Shown here piece after piece: positions 24,788 through 32,464 of a DNA stretch of 64,000 bases; position 1 is the first letter of the stretch, and every line of letters starts with the position of its first letter. Below the pieces are notes generated by a model that saw only the letters and a list, made by a program, of their open reading frames with translations, had not been told where the DNA came from and made no database searches. A program made the position numbers and the translations under genes. This stretch comes from Fibrobacterota bacterium (GTDB lineage Bacteria; Fibrobacterota; Fibrobacteria; UBA11236): NCBI GenBank assembly GCA_028287465.1, contig JAQBPO010000018.1, forward strand, positions 43,875 through 107,874. The letters run 5' to 3'.

Positions 24788-25714
24788 CTACATGCTCAGG
24801 AAGTGGATGTTCCACTTCCAGTCCGCCTCGAGGAGGAAGGACTTGGCGACGTCCCCCTTGGGAATCTGGTCATGCAGGGTCCAGTACCCGACGCTCAGAT
24901 CCAGGCCGCGCCTTTGGCGTTCCGGATTCGTTCCGATCCGCAATCCCGTGATGCCGAAGGAAACGAGGTTCCGATTGATCTCGGTTTGGGTCGTATGCCA
25001 ATACTGGTTCTTAAGGGCGTATCCCATGTAGGTCATGTGCGGGAAGTGGGACCAAGGCCGCAAGTCGAGATTCAACTGAGCCAGGAAGGTATTCACGCGA
25101 TCGCGGGGCTTGATGAGCATGCCGTCCCTGTATTCGTAGACGTAATACTTGCCTTTGGCGTCGATGTCCCAAAGCGCGCGTGACGCGAAGAAGTAGAATT
25201 GGGTGCGGCCGACATCGAAGGTCAGGTTCCCCTGATAGGTGAAGATATCCGCTCCTCCCAAATCCGGTTCTTCGGAAAAGAGTCCTCCAGGGGAATACCG
25301 ATGCGGGGAGGGACGTAGGCTGTCCGAGAAGGAAACCATGGAGTTATGGAACATCAGGCGGTTATAGCTCAGTCCGAATTCCAGATACCGGAAGGGCTTC
25401 AGGTTGAATGTCGTCCCGATGTCCGAAGTGAAGGGCGATATGTTCAGGTTACCGTTGGTTTCGAAATAGGTCTCTCCGAAAAATCCCTTTGAGCTTTCGG
25501 CCAGAGGCTCTATCCAGCCAACCTGGAAGTGGTAGAACCCATTGGTCAGTACGTAATCGTACCCGGCCGGGCTGGCCGCCACGTTGATTTGGTTCATGAA
25601 GAAGGGACCGAACATCAGGGGTTTGATGCTATCGGCCCTTGAGGCCGGGTTCAGCAATGCCATGGCCAAAGCGGCCAAGGGAAGGCGATGGAGGAAAGGA
25701 AGCCGGGAAAGCAA
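24788..25714 (-). CDS. Predicted outer-membrane beta-barrel protein
   Basis: 308 residues with a signal peptide ending near NPASRADS. The mature part is rich in aromatic and alternating polar/hydrophobic residues (YLEFGLSYNRLMFHNSMVSF, GRTQFYFFASRALWDIDAKGKYY, LDLSVGYWTLHD), typical of an outer-membrane barrel. The start seems to be TTG (25712-25714) with CAGGGG about 9 nt upstream. No family recognised. Convergent with the LolA-like gene and divergent from the BamE-like gene. Confidence 0.65.
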   Translation of the reverse strand: MLSRLPFLHRLPLAALAMALLNPASRADSIKPLMFGPFFMNQINVAASPAGYDYVLTNGFYHFQVGWIEPLAESSKGFFGETYFETNGNLNISPFTSDIGTTFNLKPFRYLEFGLSYNRLMFHNSMVSFSDSLRPSPHRYSPGGLFSEEPDLGGADIFTYQGNLTFDVGRTQFYFFASRALWDIDAKGKYYVYEYRDGMLIKPRDRVNTFLAQLNLDLRPWSHFPHMTYMGYALKNQYWHTTQTEINRNLVSFGITGLRIGTNPERQRRGLDLSVGYWTLHDQIPKGDVAKSFLLEADWKWNIHFLSM

Positions 25715-25859
25715 GTGCGTCTACCCCTGGTGATACGTATCTCGGCTAAATCTAAAATATTCGCCGGGCTTCGTGGCCGGAAGGCGGTTTACCCTCGTAC
25801 GTTGCGCTTCTATTCTTATATTTTAGCCCGTCGAAAGCCATCATTCCTGGAGGGTCAAC

Positions 25860-26315
25860 ATGAACACCAAGCTATCCGGCCAATCGGAACCGCAACGGCG
25901 GCGCCCAGTAAGGAACCCCGCCCGCGGATTGCGCGCTTCCTTACGTCCGGCATTCCTGGCCGCCGGTTGCCTGGCCGTCCTGTTGGCATGCGCTCCCTCC
26001 TATACCCGGCCCCTGGTCTCTCGCGGCCTTCCGGCCGAGGAGCGTAAGGATTACATCATTCAGAATGGTTATGGCATCCCGGAAAACATCAAACAGGCGT
26101 TCCTCGAAGGGTACATCGAGGTGGGTATGGCCCGTGAACTGGTATTCCAGCTTTATGGTGCTCCGGATCGGACGACCGGCGGGGATACCAATTGGGAATA
26201 CGTGAACAATAAGGGCAATCTCATCACCGGAATCACCTTCAAGGCCGATAAGGTCGAGAAGTTGTACGGGGACCCCAAGGGTGGGAACACGGCGGAGACC
26301 AAGACCGTCAACTGA
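25860..26315 (+). CDS. BamE/SmpA-like lipoprotein
   Basis: 151 residues. A long basic N-region is followed by a hydrophobic core and lipobox (LLAC, Cys44). The rest, EGYIEVGMARELVFQLYGAPDRT, then WEYVNNKGNLITGITFKADKVEKLYG, follows the SmpA/OmlA (BamE) domain pattern of helix, Gly-Pro/Ala-Pro turn and beta sheet. BamE is a subunit of the BAM complex; many lone members of the fold are uncharacterised. GGAGGG precedes the ATG with good spacing. Confidence 0.72.
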   Translation: MNTKLSGQSEPQRRRPVRNPARGLRASLRPAFLAAGCLAVLLACAPSYTRPLVSRGLPAEERKDYIIQNGYGIPENIKQAFLEGYIEVGMARELVFQLYGAPDRTTGGDTNWEYVNNKGNLITGITFKADKVEKLYGDPKGGNTAETKTVN

Positions 26316-26389
26316 CCCGTCCCGGGCCTATCCGCCTCAGCACCTGGTTCCCGCCCCCGGCTTTCCGCCTTCACCATCAAGGATGCGCC

Positions 26390-27541
26390 ATGGCTGAATC
26401 CAAGTCCCCGGATTGGGACAAGATCCATTCGGATTTCCCCGTAAACGACCAGCTTATCTGGCTGAACAATTGCGGGACCACGCCCTTGGGCGATCCCATC
26501 CGGGCGACCGTGAACCGTTGGCTCGAGGAATACGGGCGCCGGGGCGTCGATGCTGAGGGCTTCTCCTATGCCGGTGTAAAAGCCTCTATTTACCAACGCC
26601 TTGGATCCCTGCTCAATGCCCGTCCCGGGGAACTGGCCCTGGTGCATAATACCTCGGAAGGCATGAATTTCATTTCCCACGGCCTCTCCCTGGAGCCGGG
26701 CGACGAGATCCTGCTGCTGGAGAACGAGTACCCCAGCAATGTATACCCCTGGGAACATTGGCGGGAAAAAGGCGTTCACATCCGCGCCATACCCATGACC
26801 GGCCGCCCGGAGGATTTCCCCGCGACATTCGCCGATCTTGCCGGACCCCGTACCCGCCTGGCATCGCTCTCCGCCGTCCACTGGTGCACGGGAATGCCCT
26901 TTCCCCTGGATGCCATCGGAAAGGTTTGCGCGGAGCGCGGGATTACTTGGGTGGTGGATGGATCCCAGGGCGTGGGCCTGGTGGACATGGACGTGCAGGC
27001 GGCGGGGATCCATTACATGGCCTTTTCGGCGTGGAAGTGGCTGCTCGGCCCCTTGGGACTTGGGGTTTTGTATATCGCCCGGAACCGCCTGGAAGACTTG
27101 CGGCCCATTTTCAAGGGAACCGAATCGGTGCCGCAGGACAACGAATACCTGCCTTACAAACAGGCTTGGAAGCCTACCGCGGATCGTTTCGCGGTATCCA
27201 CCGGCAGCATGACCGATTGGGTCTATTTCGACGCGAGCCTGGCCTATCTGGAGGAGATTGGATTCCAGCACGTCAAGGAACGCATCCGCTTTCTCGCCAA
27301 GCGTCTTGAGGATGGCCTTCGCGGCGCCGGATTCTCGGTATTGTCCGACGGTTGGGGCGCGACCTCGGGCATCGTGGCGGTCTCGCGCGAAGGCCTGGAC
27401 GCTTCCGAGGCCGTCAAGTCCCTCAAGGGCGGGAAAATCATCGCGGCGGAGCGCTTGGGGCGCATCCGGCTCGCTCCCCACGTGTATAACTCCGAGAAGC
27501 AGATCGATAAGGTCGTAGCGGTAATGGCGGCCTTGGGATGA
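26390..27541 (+). CDS. Class V aminotransferase (NifS/isopenicillin-N-epimerase-like)
   Basis: 383 residues, PLP-dependent fold type I. Visible: the N-terminal INLWLNNCGTTP-like region (LIWLNNCGTTPLG), ALVHNTSEGMNFISHGL, LLLENEYPSNVYPW, HWCTGMPFPLDAI, WVVDGSQGVGLVDMDV and HYMAFSAWKWLLGPLGLG with the Schiff-base Lys in the WK pair. Members include cysteine desulfurases and epimerases; I see no desulfurase active-site Cys loop that settles the reaction. Its stop overlaps the mutY ATG (ATGA), so the two are co-translated. Confidence 0.88.
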   Translation: MAESKSPDWDKIHSDFPVNDQLIWLNNCGTTPLGDPIRATVNRWLEEYGRRGVDAEGFSYAGVKASIYQRLGSLLNARPGELALVHNTSEGMNFISHGLSLEPGDEILLLENEYPSNVYPWEHWREKGVHIRAIPMTGRPEDFPATFADLAGPRTRLASLSAVHWCTGMPFPLDAIGKVCAERGITWVVDGSQGVGLVDMDVQAAGIHYMAFSAWKWLLGPLGLGVLYIARNRLEDLRPIFKGTESVPQDNEYLPYKQAWKPTADRFAVSTGSMTDWVYFDASLAYLEEIGFQHVKERIRFLAKRLEDGLRGAGFSVLSDGWGATSGIVAVSREGLDASEAVKSLKGGKIIAAERLGRIRLAPHVYNSEKQIDKVVAVMAALG

Positions 27542-28719
27542 AGGCCGGGGGCTTAGGAGAGCCCTCCCGTGCCCTGACGGAATGGTTCGCCGCCAACCGG
27601 AGGGAGCTTCCCTGGCGCGTGGACGCGGCCGGATCCGGGTCGGTGACGGAGGGGACGCAAGGCGTGGTCAGGGAAGGACCCTCCATGGGAAATCCGGAAT
27701 CGGCGGATCCGGCTCCAAGGCGAGACCCCTATGGAACCTGGATTTCGGAAATCATGCTCCAGCAGACCCAAGTGGCCACGGTCATGGACTATTACCGGCG
27801 ATGGATGGCCCGCTTCCCGGACGTGGCGTCCCTCGCCCGGGCCGAGGAATCCGAGGTGTTGGAGGCTTGGGCGGGACTGGGTTATTATTCGCGTGCCCGT
27901 AACGTTCTGGCCACGGCCCGTCAGGTGATGGCGGATTTCGGCGGCCGATTCCCATCCGGGCGCGATGAACTGCTCGGCCTCAAGGGAATCGGCGAGTATA
28001 CGGCCGGCGCGATCGCCAGCCTTGCCTTCAACCGGCCCGAACCCATCTTGGACGGCAATATCGTGCGGGTCTTCAGCCGCCTGGAAGGATTGGATTTCCT
28101 GCCGGATACCAAGGAAGGGAAGCGGACCTATTGGGATCTGGCCCGGTCCTGGGCGGAGTCGAGGGACCCGGCCCTGGTCAACGAGGGACTGATGGAACTC
28201 GGGGCCTTGGTATGCACCCCCAGGAATCCCGACTGCGCGCGATGCCCGCTCACCCGGTTCTGCCGGGCCTACGCCATGGGCGACCAGGACCGGTTTCCGC
28301 CGGCGCGTTCCCGCAAGGACGCGGTGGAGGTGGCCGGTTATGCGGTAGCGGCTTTCACTGGAGCGCTGGAAGACCGGAAGGTCTTGTTGTACACGCCTAA
28401 AAAACCGGAAAGGCTGGCGGGCCTGCTTACCTTCCCGGTATTCGCGGTTTCAGATCTGCGGTCCCTCCGCGAGGCCTGGAAGTCGGCCTTGCCGGCATTG
28501 GCCGGCGCAGCCATCCGCCCCAGGACCGGGATGGTAACCCACAGCATCACCCATCACCGATACCGCTTGCGTCTTGTAGAGGCGATCATTGAAGAGGGTT
28601 GCCTGCCGGAGGACGGCCCGATGCCCGAAGGGTATGCCTGGGAGCCTGCCGGGGATTTGGATCGGATCCTGGTGAGTTCCCTGCCCAGGAAAATCTGGAA
28701 AGCGCTCGCGGGTCAATGA
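27538..28719 (+). CDS. mutY: A/G-specific adenine glycosylase with an N-terminal insertion
   Basis: 393 residues. MutY removes adenine paired with 8-oxoguanine. Seen: SEIMLQQTQVATVMDYYRRW with the catalytic Glu71, the HhH motif GLKGIGEYTAGAIA, catalytic Asp in EPILDGNIVRVFSRL, the 4Fe-4S ligands C-x6-C-x2-C-x5-C (CTPRNPDCARCPLTRFC), and a C-terminal NUDIX-like 8-oxoG recognition domain (MVTHSITHHRYRLRL). Unusual: about 34 Gly/Ser/Pro-rich residues (28-61) separate LPWR from DPYGTW, where family members have only a few. It overlaps the aminotransferase by 4 bp and is convergent with the next gene, overlapping it by 7 bp. Confidence 0.94.
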   Translation: MKAGGLGEPSRALTEWFAANRRELPWRVDAAGSGSVTEGTQGVVREGPSMGNPESADPAPRRDPYGTWISEIMLQQTQVATVMDYYRRWMARFPDVASLARAEESEVLEAWAGLGYYSRARNVLATARQVMADFGGRFPSGRDELLGLKGIGEYTAGAIASLAFNRPEPILDGNIVRVFSRLEGLDFLPDTKEGKRTYWDLARSWAESRDPALVNEGLMELGALVCTPRNPDCARCPLTRFCRAYAMGDQDRFPPARSRKDAVEVAGYAVAAFTGALEDRKVLLYTPKKPERLAGLLTFPVFAVSDLRSLREAWKSALPALAGAAIRPRTGMVTHSITHHRYRLRLVEAIIEEGCLPEDGPMPEGYAWEPAGDLDRILVSSLPRKIWKALAGQ

Positions 28720-30395
28720 CCCGCTACCAGGGCGGTATCGGGAAGGGCCACGCGCGACTTCGCTAGGCTGCAGCAGCGGAAGCCGATGACCCGGCTGGAG
28801 TAGAAGGGTCGCGCCGGCTTGGTGCCGAACACGGTGTAGGCGTATAGGTATTTGATCTGGTATGCGCCCCCGGACTTGCGGACCGTCCATTCAGGATTCC
28901 CCGCTTCCCTTTTGAAAATCCTTTCCAACCCCGCCTGCGACGTATCGCGCATCTCCTTGGCGTCCAGGGTGTCCTCGATGGCCGGGCGTCCCTGGGAGCT
29001 CTCGAAGGTGACCACGGCGAGCGACCGTGCGGTCAGGACGGCGGAGATAGGCTTTTTCTTGCTGAATGCGGTATCTTCCGGCTGGATCTTGACCGGTACG
29101 GAATTCAAGGCGCCGGCCGTGAAGGCCCGCAGGTAGGTACTGTCGGCGGGATCGGGAATCAGATCCGTGATGGTCGCGGATTTGAGGTTGTCCGGGATGT
29201 CTATGCAGCGATGCCCGGCGGTTCCCGGTCCATAGATCACGGCTATCTTCTGGATGGATTCGTCCATGCAGTCCTTCCTGTACACGGGCCGGACCTGCTC
29301 CACGAAATCCCGATTCGAGCATCTTGCCAGGCTCTGGGTCAGGGACTGCTGCGGGAAATTCGTCTTGAGGTAGTTCCCGCCGCGGATGCCATGCCGGACA
29401 TTTCTCCCGGTGGTGTCCGTTTTCCCGGCGGAGTCCGTAAAGGCGAATTCATGGCCTATCGTATCCTTCGCCTGGGCGGCATAGGCGTTCGCTACGTATG
29501 GATCCCGCACCCATTCGGACAGGTTTCCCGCCATATCATAGACGCCTTCGGTGGTAAGGCATACGGCATTCCGCAACTCGAAGGACATGGCCATGGCGGA
29601 GTCATTGGTGGCCTGGTTGCAGCTGGCCTGGAGGATGGAGGGATTGTTCCCCTCGGATTGGATGCCGTGGGCCAGCGCCAGGGAATCCGGCCCTTCGCAA
29701 GCCCGTTCCCATTCGGCCTCCGAACAGAGCTGGGTGGCAAAGGCCGGATCGGGATCCATGGCCTTGCATATCGCGTCCGCTTGATCGAAGGTGACGTTGG
29801 AAACGAAGCGCTTTCCCGTCGAGTCCCGGTGTTCATAGGGTTCAATGCAATAGGAACCGATGGTCACGGATTTCGCCGGCTTCTCGTCCAAGGTGGAAGA
29901 GGCATTATCGCCGAGCTGGAATTTCCCGCGGGGCACGGGGATGAATCCCTTCGGGCATTCGAGGACGCTGTCCGTTCCCGCGAACCGGACCGAATCGGTC
30001 CTGACCGTCAGGGTATCCGTCACCGATTCATAACCCGAGCTGTCGAAAGCGGCGAGGCGCAGGTGGAACGGGGTCCCGGGGGGGAGGAAGCGCATGGCGA
30101 TGGTGAAGCTGTCCGCCTTCGAACGCTCCGCATCCATCTGGATGACCGTATCCACCCGATCCAGGCTGGTGGTCTTGGCGGTGGAATCGCGCAAGAGAAT
30201 GCGGGTCAGGATGTATTTCTGGATATTGAAGTTGGGCTTGGGAGAGGGGGCGAGACCCCCGCCGACCGTGTCCAGATCCCGGGATGCACCCCATTTCACC
30301 GAGAAGCCGTTGCGGGTGATCGATTTCGGATCCACGATTATGACCGGCTTGGTCGGCTGGGTGGTATCGGTCGTCAAAAGGGAGATCCGCTCCAT
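28713..30395 (-). CDS. Formylglycine-generating-enzyme-like (SUMF1) lipoprotein, downstream part
   Basis: 560 residues from ATG 30395, but the frame is open back to a TAG at 30498-30500 and the extra 34 codons (LHLLISNLRPQDTLKLFLYA, DSSGNRN) complete a fibronectin-type domain begun in the upstream gene. There is no ribosome site before ATG 30395, so this is most likely the 3' part of one interrupted gene of 898 codons. Domains: a second fibronectin-like domain, then an FGE-sulfatase (SUMF1) domain: ECPKGFIPVPRGKFQLG, TFDQADAICKAM, QLCSEAEWERACEG, VYDMAGNLSEWVRD and GIRGGNY. FGE-like domains oxidise Cys to formylglycine in true enzymes; in this lineage many are secreted relatives of unknown role. 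Confidence 0.75.
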   Translation of the reverse strand: MERISLLTTDTTQPTKPVIIVDPKSITRNGFSVKWGASRDLDTVGGGLAPSPKPNFNIQKYILTRILLRDSTAKTTSLDRVDTVIQMDAERSKADSFTIAMRFLPPGTPFHLRLAAFDSSGYESVTDTLTVRTDSVRFAGTDSVLECPKGFIPVPRGKFQLGDNASSTLDEKPAKSVTIGSYCIEPYEHRDSTGKRFVSNVTFDQADAICKAMDPDPAFATQLCSEAEWERACEGPDSLALAHGIQSEGNNPSILQASCNQATNDSAMAMSFELRNAVCLTTEGVYDMAGNLSEWVRDPYVANAYAAQAKDTIGHEFAFTDSAGKTDTTGRNVRHGIRGGNYLKTNFPQQSLTQSLARCSNRDFVEQVRPVYRKDCMDESIQKIAVIYGPGTAGHRCIDIPDNLKSATITDLIPDPADSTYLRAFTAGALNSVPVKIQPEDTAFSKKKPISAVLTARSLAVVTFESSQGRPAIEDTLDAKEMRDTSQAGLERIFKREAGNPEWTVRKSGGAYQIKYLYAYTVFGTKPARPFYSSRVIGFRCCSLAKSRVALPDTALVAGH

Positions 30396-30497
30396 GGCGT
30401 TGATATTGCGGTTTCCGCTGCTGTCGATGGCGTAAAGGAAAAGCTTGAGGGTATCCTGGGGCCTGAGATTGCTGATCAGCAGGTGCAGGCTGTCTGA

Positions 30498-31409
30498 CTA
30501 GACCGGTTTGGTTTGCTTGGCCGAACGGTTCGAGTGCGGGAGCCAGAAGAAGATCTTCTCGGGCAAGGTGTCGTTGTCCAGGGAATCGCTGGTGGCCGTG
30601 GCCATTTCCCTGTCCCCGATCCGATAGGAGGAAACGCGGGGATGGTAGGTCTTGCGCCTTTCCAGGATGCGTCCCGCGAGCTGCACTTCCAGGGAGTAGC
30701 CCAGGATGAGCCCCGTGTCCTGGGACGGATTGAAAAAGCTCACCCGATCGGTGGGCCGCTCCCAAGCGATTTCGATCGAAGTATCGCGCGGGATGAATTC
30801 GGGATGGAATACGTCCGGGAAGAATTTGTCCTTGGTCTGGAAGGTTGCGAATTGCGGCTGCCCCGGCGTGGCATCCCCTTTATAGACCGGTACCAGGCCG
30901 AAGTCGAGGTTTCCCGTCACTTCGTCTTCGCGCCGGTTCGAATCCAGGACGAAGATCTTTCCGCTTCCCATGTACAAGGTATCCTGCTTGAATCCCTTCG
31001 ATCCGAAAGTGAAAATGAGGCTGTCCTTGGTGCCATGCGACAGGACGATGACGCTGGCCAGTTCCGGATGGGTCCGGGTATACGTCCAAGCGTCCTTGGT
31101 GGGAGCGGCGGGATCCGCGGTGTCCAGGTAGATCCGGTATCCGATCAGGCCTGTGGTGTCCTCCGGCCTCACCCAGGAGAGGCGGTACTTCTTTGCCTTG
31201 ACGCAATCCTCCAGGGCGGCGGGATCGGTATTGGTATGGCAAAAGGAATGGTCGGAGACCGTCGTATCCGCGCGGAAAAAACTGGGGCTTCTCAGATAGG
31301 CGAAGTTGACGCGTTCCGGTTCGGGGGAGCATGCAAGCAGCAGAAAGCATGCGGGCATGAGAGCGGCAAGGCTGAAACGGAAACGGGACCAGGCTTTGGA
31401 AAAGCGCAT
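30498..31409 (-). CDS. Lipoprotein with fibronectin-like domains, upstream part of an interrupted gene
   Basis: 303 residues from ATG 31409. The signal peptide ends in a lipobox (LLAC, Cys27). Two fibronectin-type III-like domains follow (KKYRLSWVRPEDTTGLIGYRIYLDT; TSIEIAWERPTDRVSFF). Translation stops at TAG 30498-30500 in the middle of the second domain, and the same frame continues without shift into the SUMF1-like part. A single C-to-T change of a CAG codon would explain it. It could be a nonsense mutation, an assembly error or a recoded amber codon. No strong ribosome site is seen at the start; an alternative ATG lies 48 bp upstream. Confidence 0.7.
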   Translation of the reverse strand: MRFSKAWSRFRFSLAALMPACFLLLACSPEPERVNFAYLRSPSFFRADTTVSDHSFCHTNTDPAALEDCVKAKKYRLSWVRPEDTTGLIGYRIYLDTADPAAPTKDAWTYTRTHPELASVIVLSHGTKDSLIFTFGSKGFKQDTLYMGSGKIFVLDSNRREDEVTGNLDFGLVPVYKGDATPGQPQFATFQTKDKFFPDVFHPEFIPRDTSIEIAWERPTDRVSFFNPSQDTGLILGYSLEVQLAGRILERRKTYHPRVSSYRIGDREMATATSDSLDNDTLPEKIFFWLPHSNRSAKQTKPV

Positions 31410-31531
31410 CGCCGAGGTAAGATATAAAGAATCGGGAATCGAAAACCGCATGGCCATCCGCCATTGTCCTAAAAAAACCGCCTTTTTCCCGCAAAGGAAT
31501 GTTGTGGGGTTAGTGCCGTGCCCGCGCCTGG

Positions 31532-31564
31532 GCAAAAAAAAGGACCTCCGCGAGGAGGTCCTTT
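31532..31564 (-). terminator. Rho-independent terminator of rplU-rpmA
   Basis: On the minus strand an 11-bp stem AAAGGACCTCC/GGAGGTCCTTT (31539-31564) with a TCGC loop runs into a T-run (A-run at 31534-31541 on the plus strand). Confidence 0.9.
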
Positions 31565-31609
31565 GCATGTTTCCAGGCTGCCGACCCTTGAAGGCTGGCG
31601 CAAGGAACC

Positions 31610-31888
31610 TTAGGCGGCTACGGCAGCTTCAACCGAAACCGGATAGACACTGACCTTCTGGCGGTCCTTGCCATGACGCTCGAACTTGACCACGCCTTCC
31701 ACGAGGGAGAAGATGGTATAGTCGCGGCCCAGGCCCACGTTCAGGCCGGGATGCCAGCGCGTGCCGGTCTGACGGAGGATGATGTTGCCGGGGATGACTT
31801 TTTCCCCGCCGAACTTCTTGATGCCGCGATATTTCGGATTGGAATCGCGTCCGTTACGAGTGCTGCCAAGACCTTTTTTGTGTGCCAT
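31610..31888 (-). CDS. rpmA: 50S ribosomal protein L27
   Basis: 92 residues. [22 protein letters not shown] and the [22 protein letters not shown] stretch (quoted in part) are diagnostic of L27, which lies by the tRNA acceptor ends in the peptidyl-transferase centre. The N-terminus starts directly at MAHKK, without the cleavable extension seen in Firmicutes. It follows rplU by 3 bp with GGAAAG as ribosome site; a strong terminator follows. Confidence 0.97.
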   Translation of the reverse strand: MAHKKGLGSTRNGRDSNPKYRGIKKFGGEKVIPGNIILRQTGTRWHPGLNVGLGRDYTIFSLVEGVVKFERHGKDRQKVSVYPVSVEAAVAA

Positions 31889-31891
31889 GTC

Positions 31892-32338
31892 TTACTTTCC
31901 TTTGGCCGCAGCGGCCACTTTCTGGGCCCTGGTGAGAGGGACGTTTTGGACTTTCTGGGCGGCCAGCGCGGTGATGCGGGCGCGGGCGCGAAGCTTGGCT
32001 TTTTCATCAACGCTGGACTTGTCGCTACCGACGCCGATCGAAGTGACCAGCACCTCGGTGAAGAGCTGGCGATGGCCGATGGTCTTGCGATAACGCTTGC
32101 GGGCCTTGCGCTTGAAGGAGATGACCTTGTCGCCCTTGCCTTGGTTCAATACTTCCAAGGTCACGGCGGCGCCGGAAACCAGGGGGGCGCCGATTTGTAC
32201 GGAATCGCCGCTCGCGAACAGAAGCACATTGGAAATGGTCACGACGTCGCCGACCTTGGCGTCCATCTTCGGAACCTTGAGCGTTTCCCCGACGGTGATT
32301 TTATGCTGGAACCCACCGCATTCGATGACTGAGTACAT
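31892..32338 (-). CDS. rplU: 50S ribosomal protein L21
   Basis: 148 residues; the L21 core is about 103. [22 protein letters not shown] starts the core and [22 protein letters not shown] is the RNA-binding basic block. Residues about 104-148 are an Ala/Lys-rich extension, as in some FCB-group L21 proteins. It is the first gene of the rplU-rpmA operon; obg does not follow. Confidence 0.95.
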   Translation of the reverse strand: MYSVIECGGFQHKITVGETLKVPKMDAKVGDVVTISNVLLFASGDSVQIGAPLVSGAAVTLEVLNQGKGDKVISFKRKARKRYRKTIGHRQLFTEVLVTSIGVGSDKSSVDEKAKLRARARITALAAQKVQNVPLTRAQKVAAAAKGK

Positions 32339-32464
32339 GATCGTCCTTTATCTCTATCTGCTAAATGACATGGGAAACCGATTGGCTGGGATCCCGTAAA
32401 TCAGGGGCATTAATTTATCAAAAGTATCCGGAATTTTAAAGGGAACCGCTCCATTTCACCGGAT

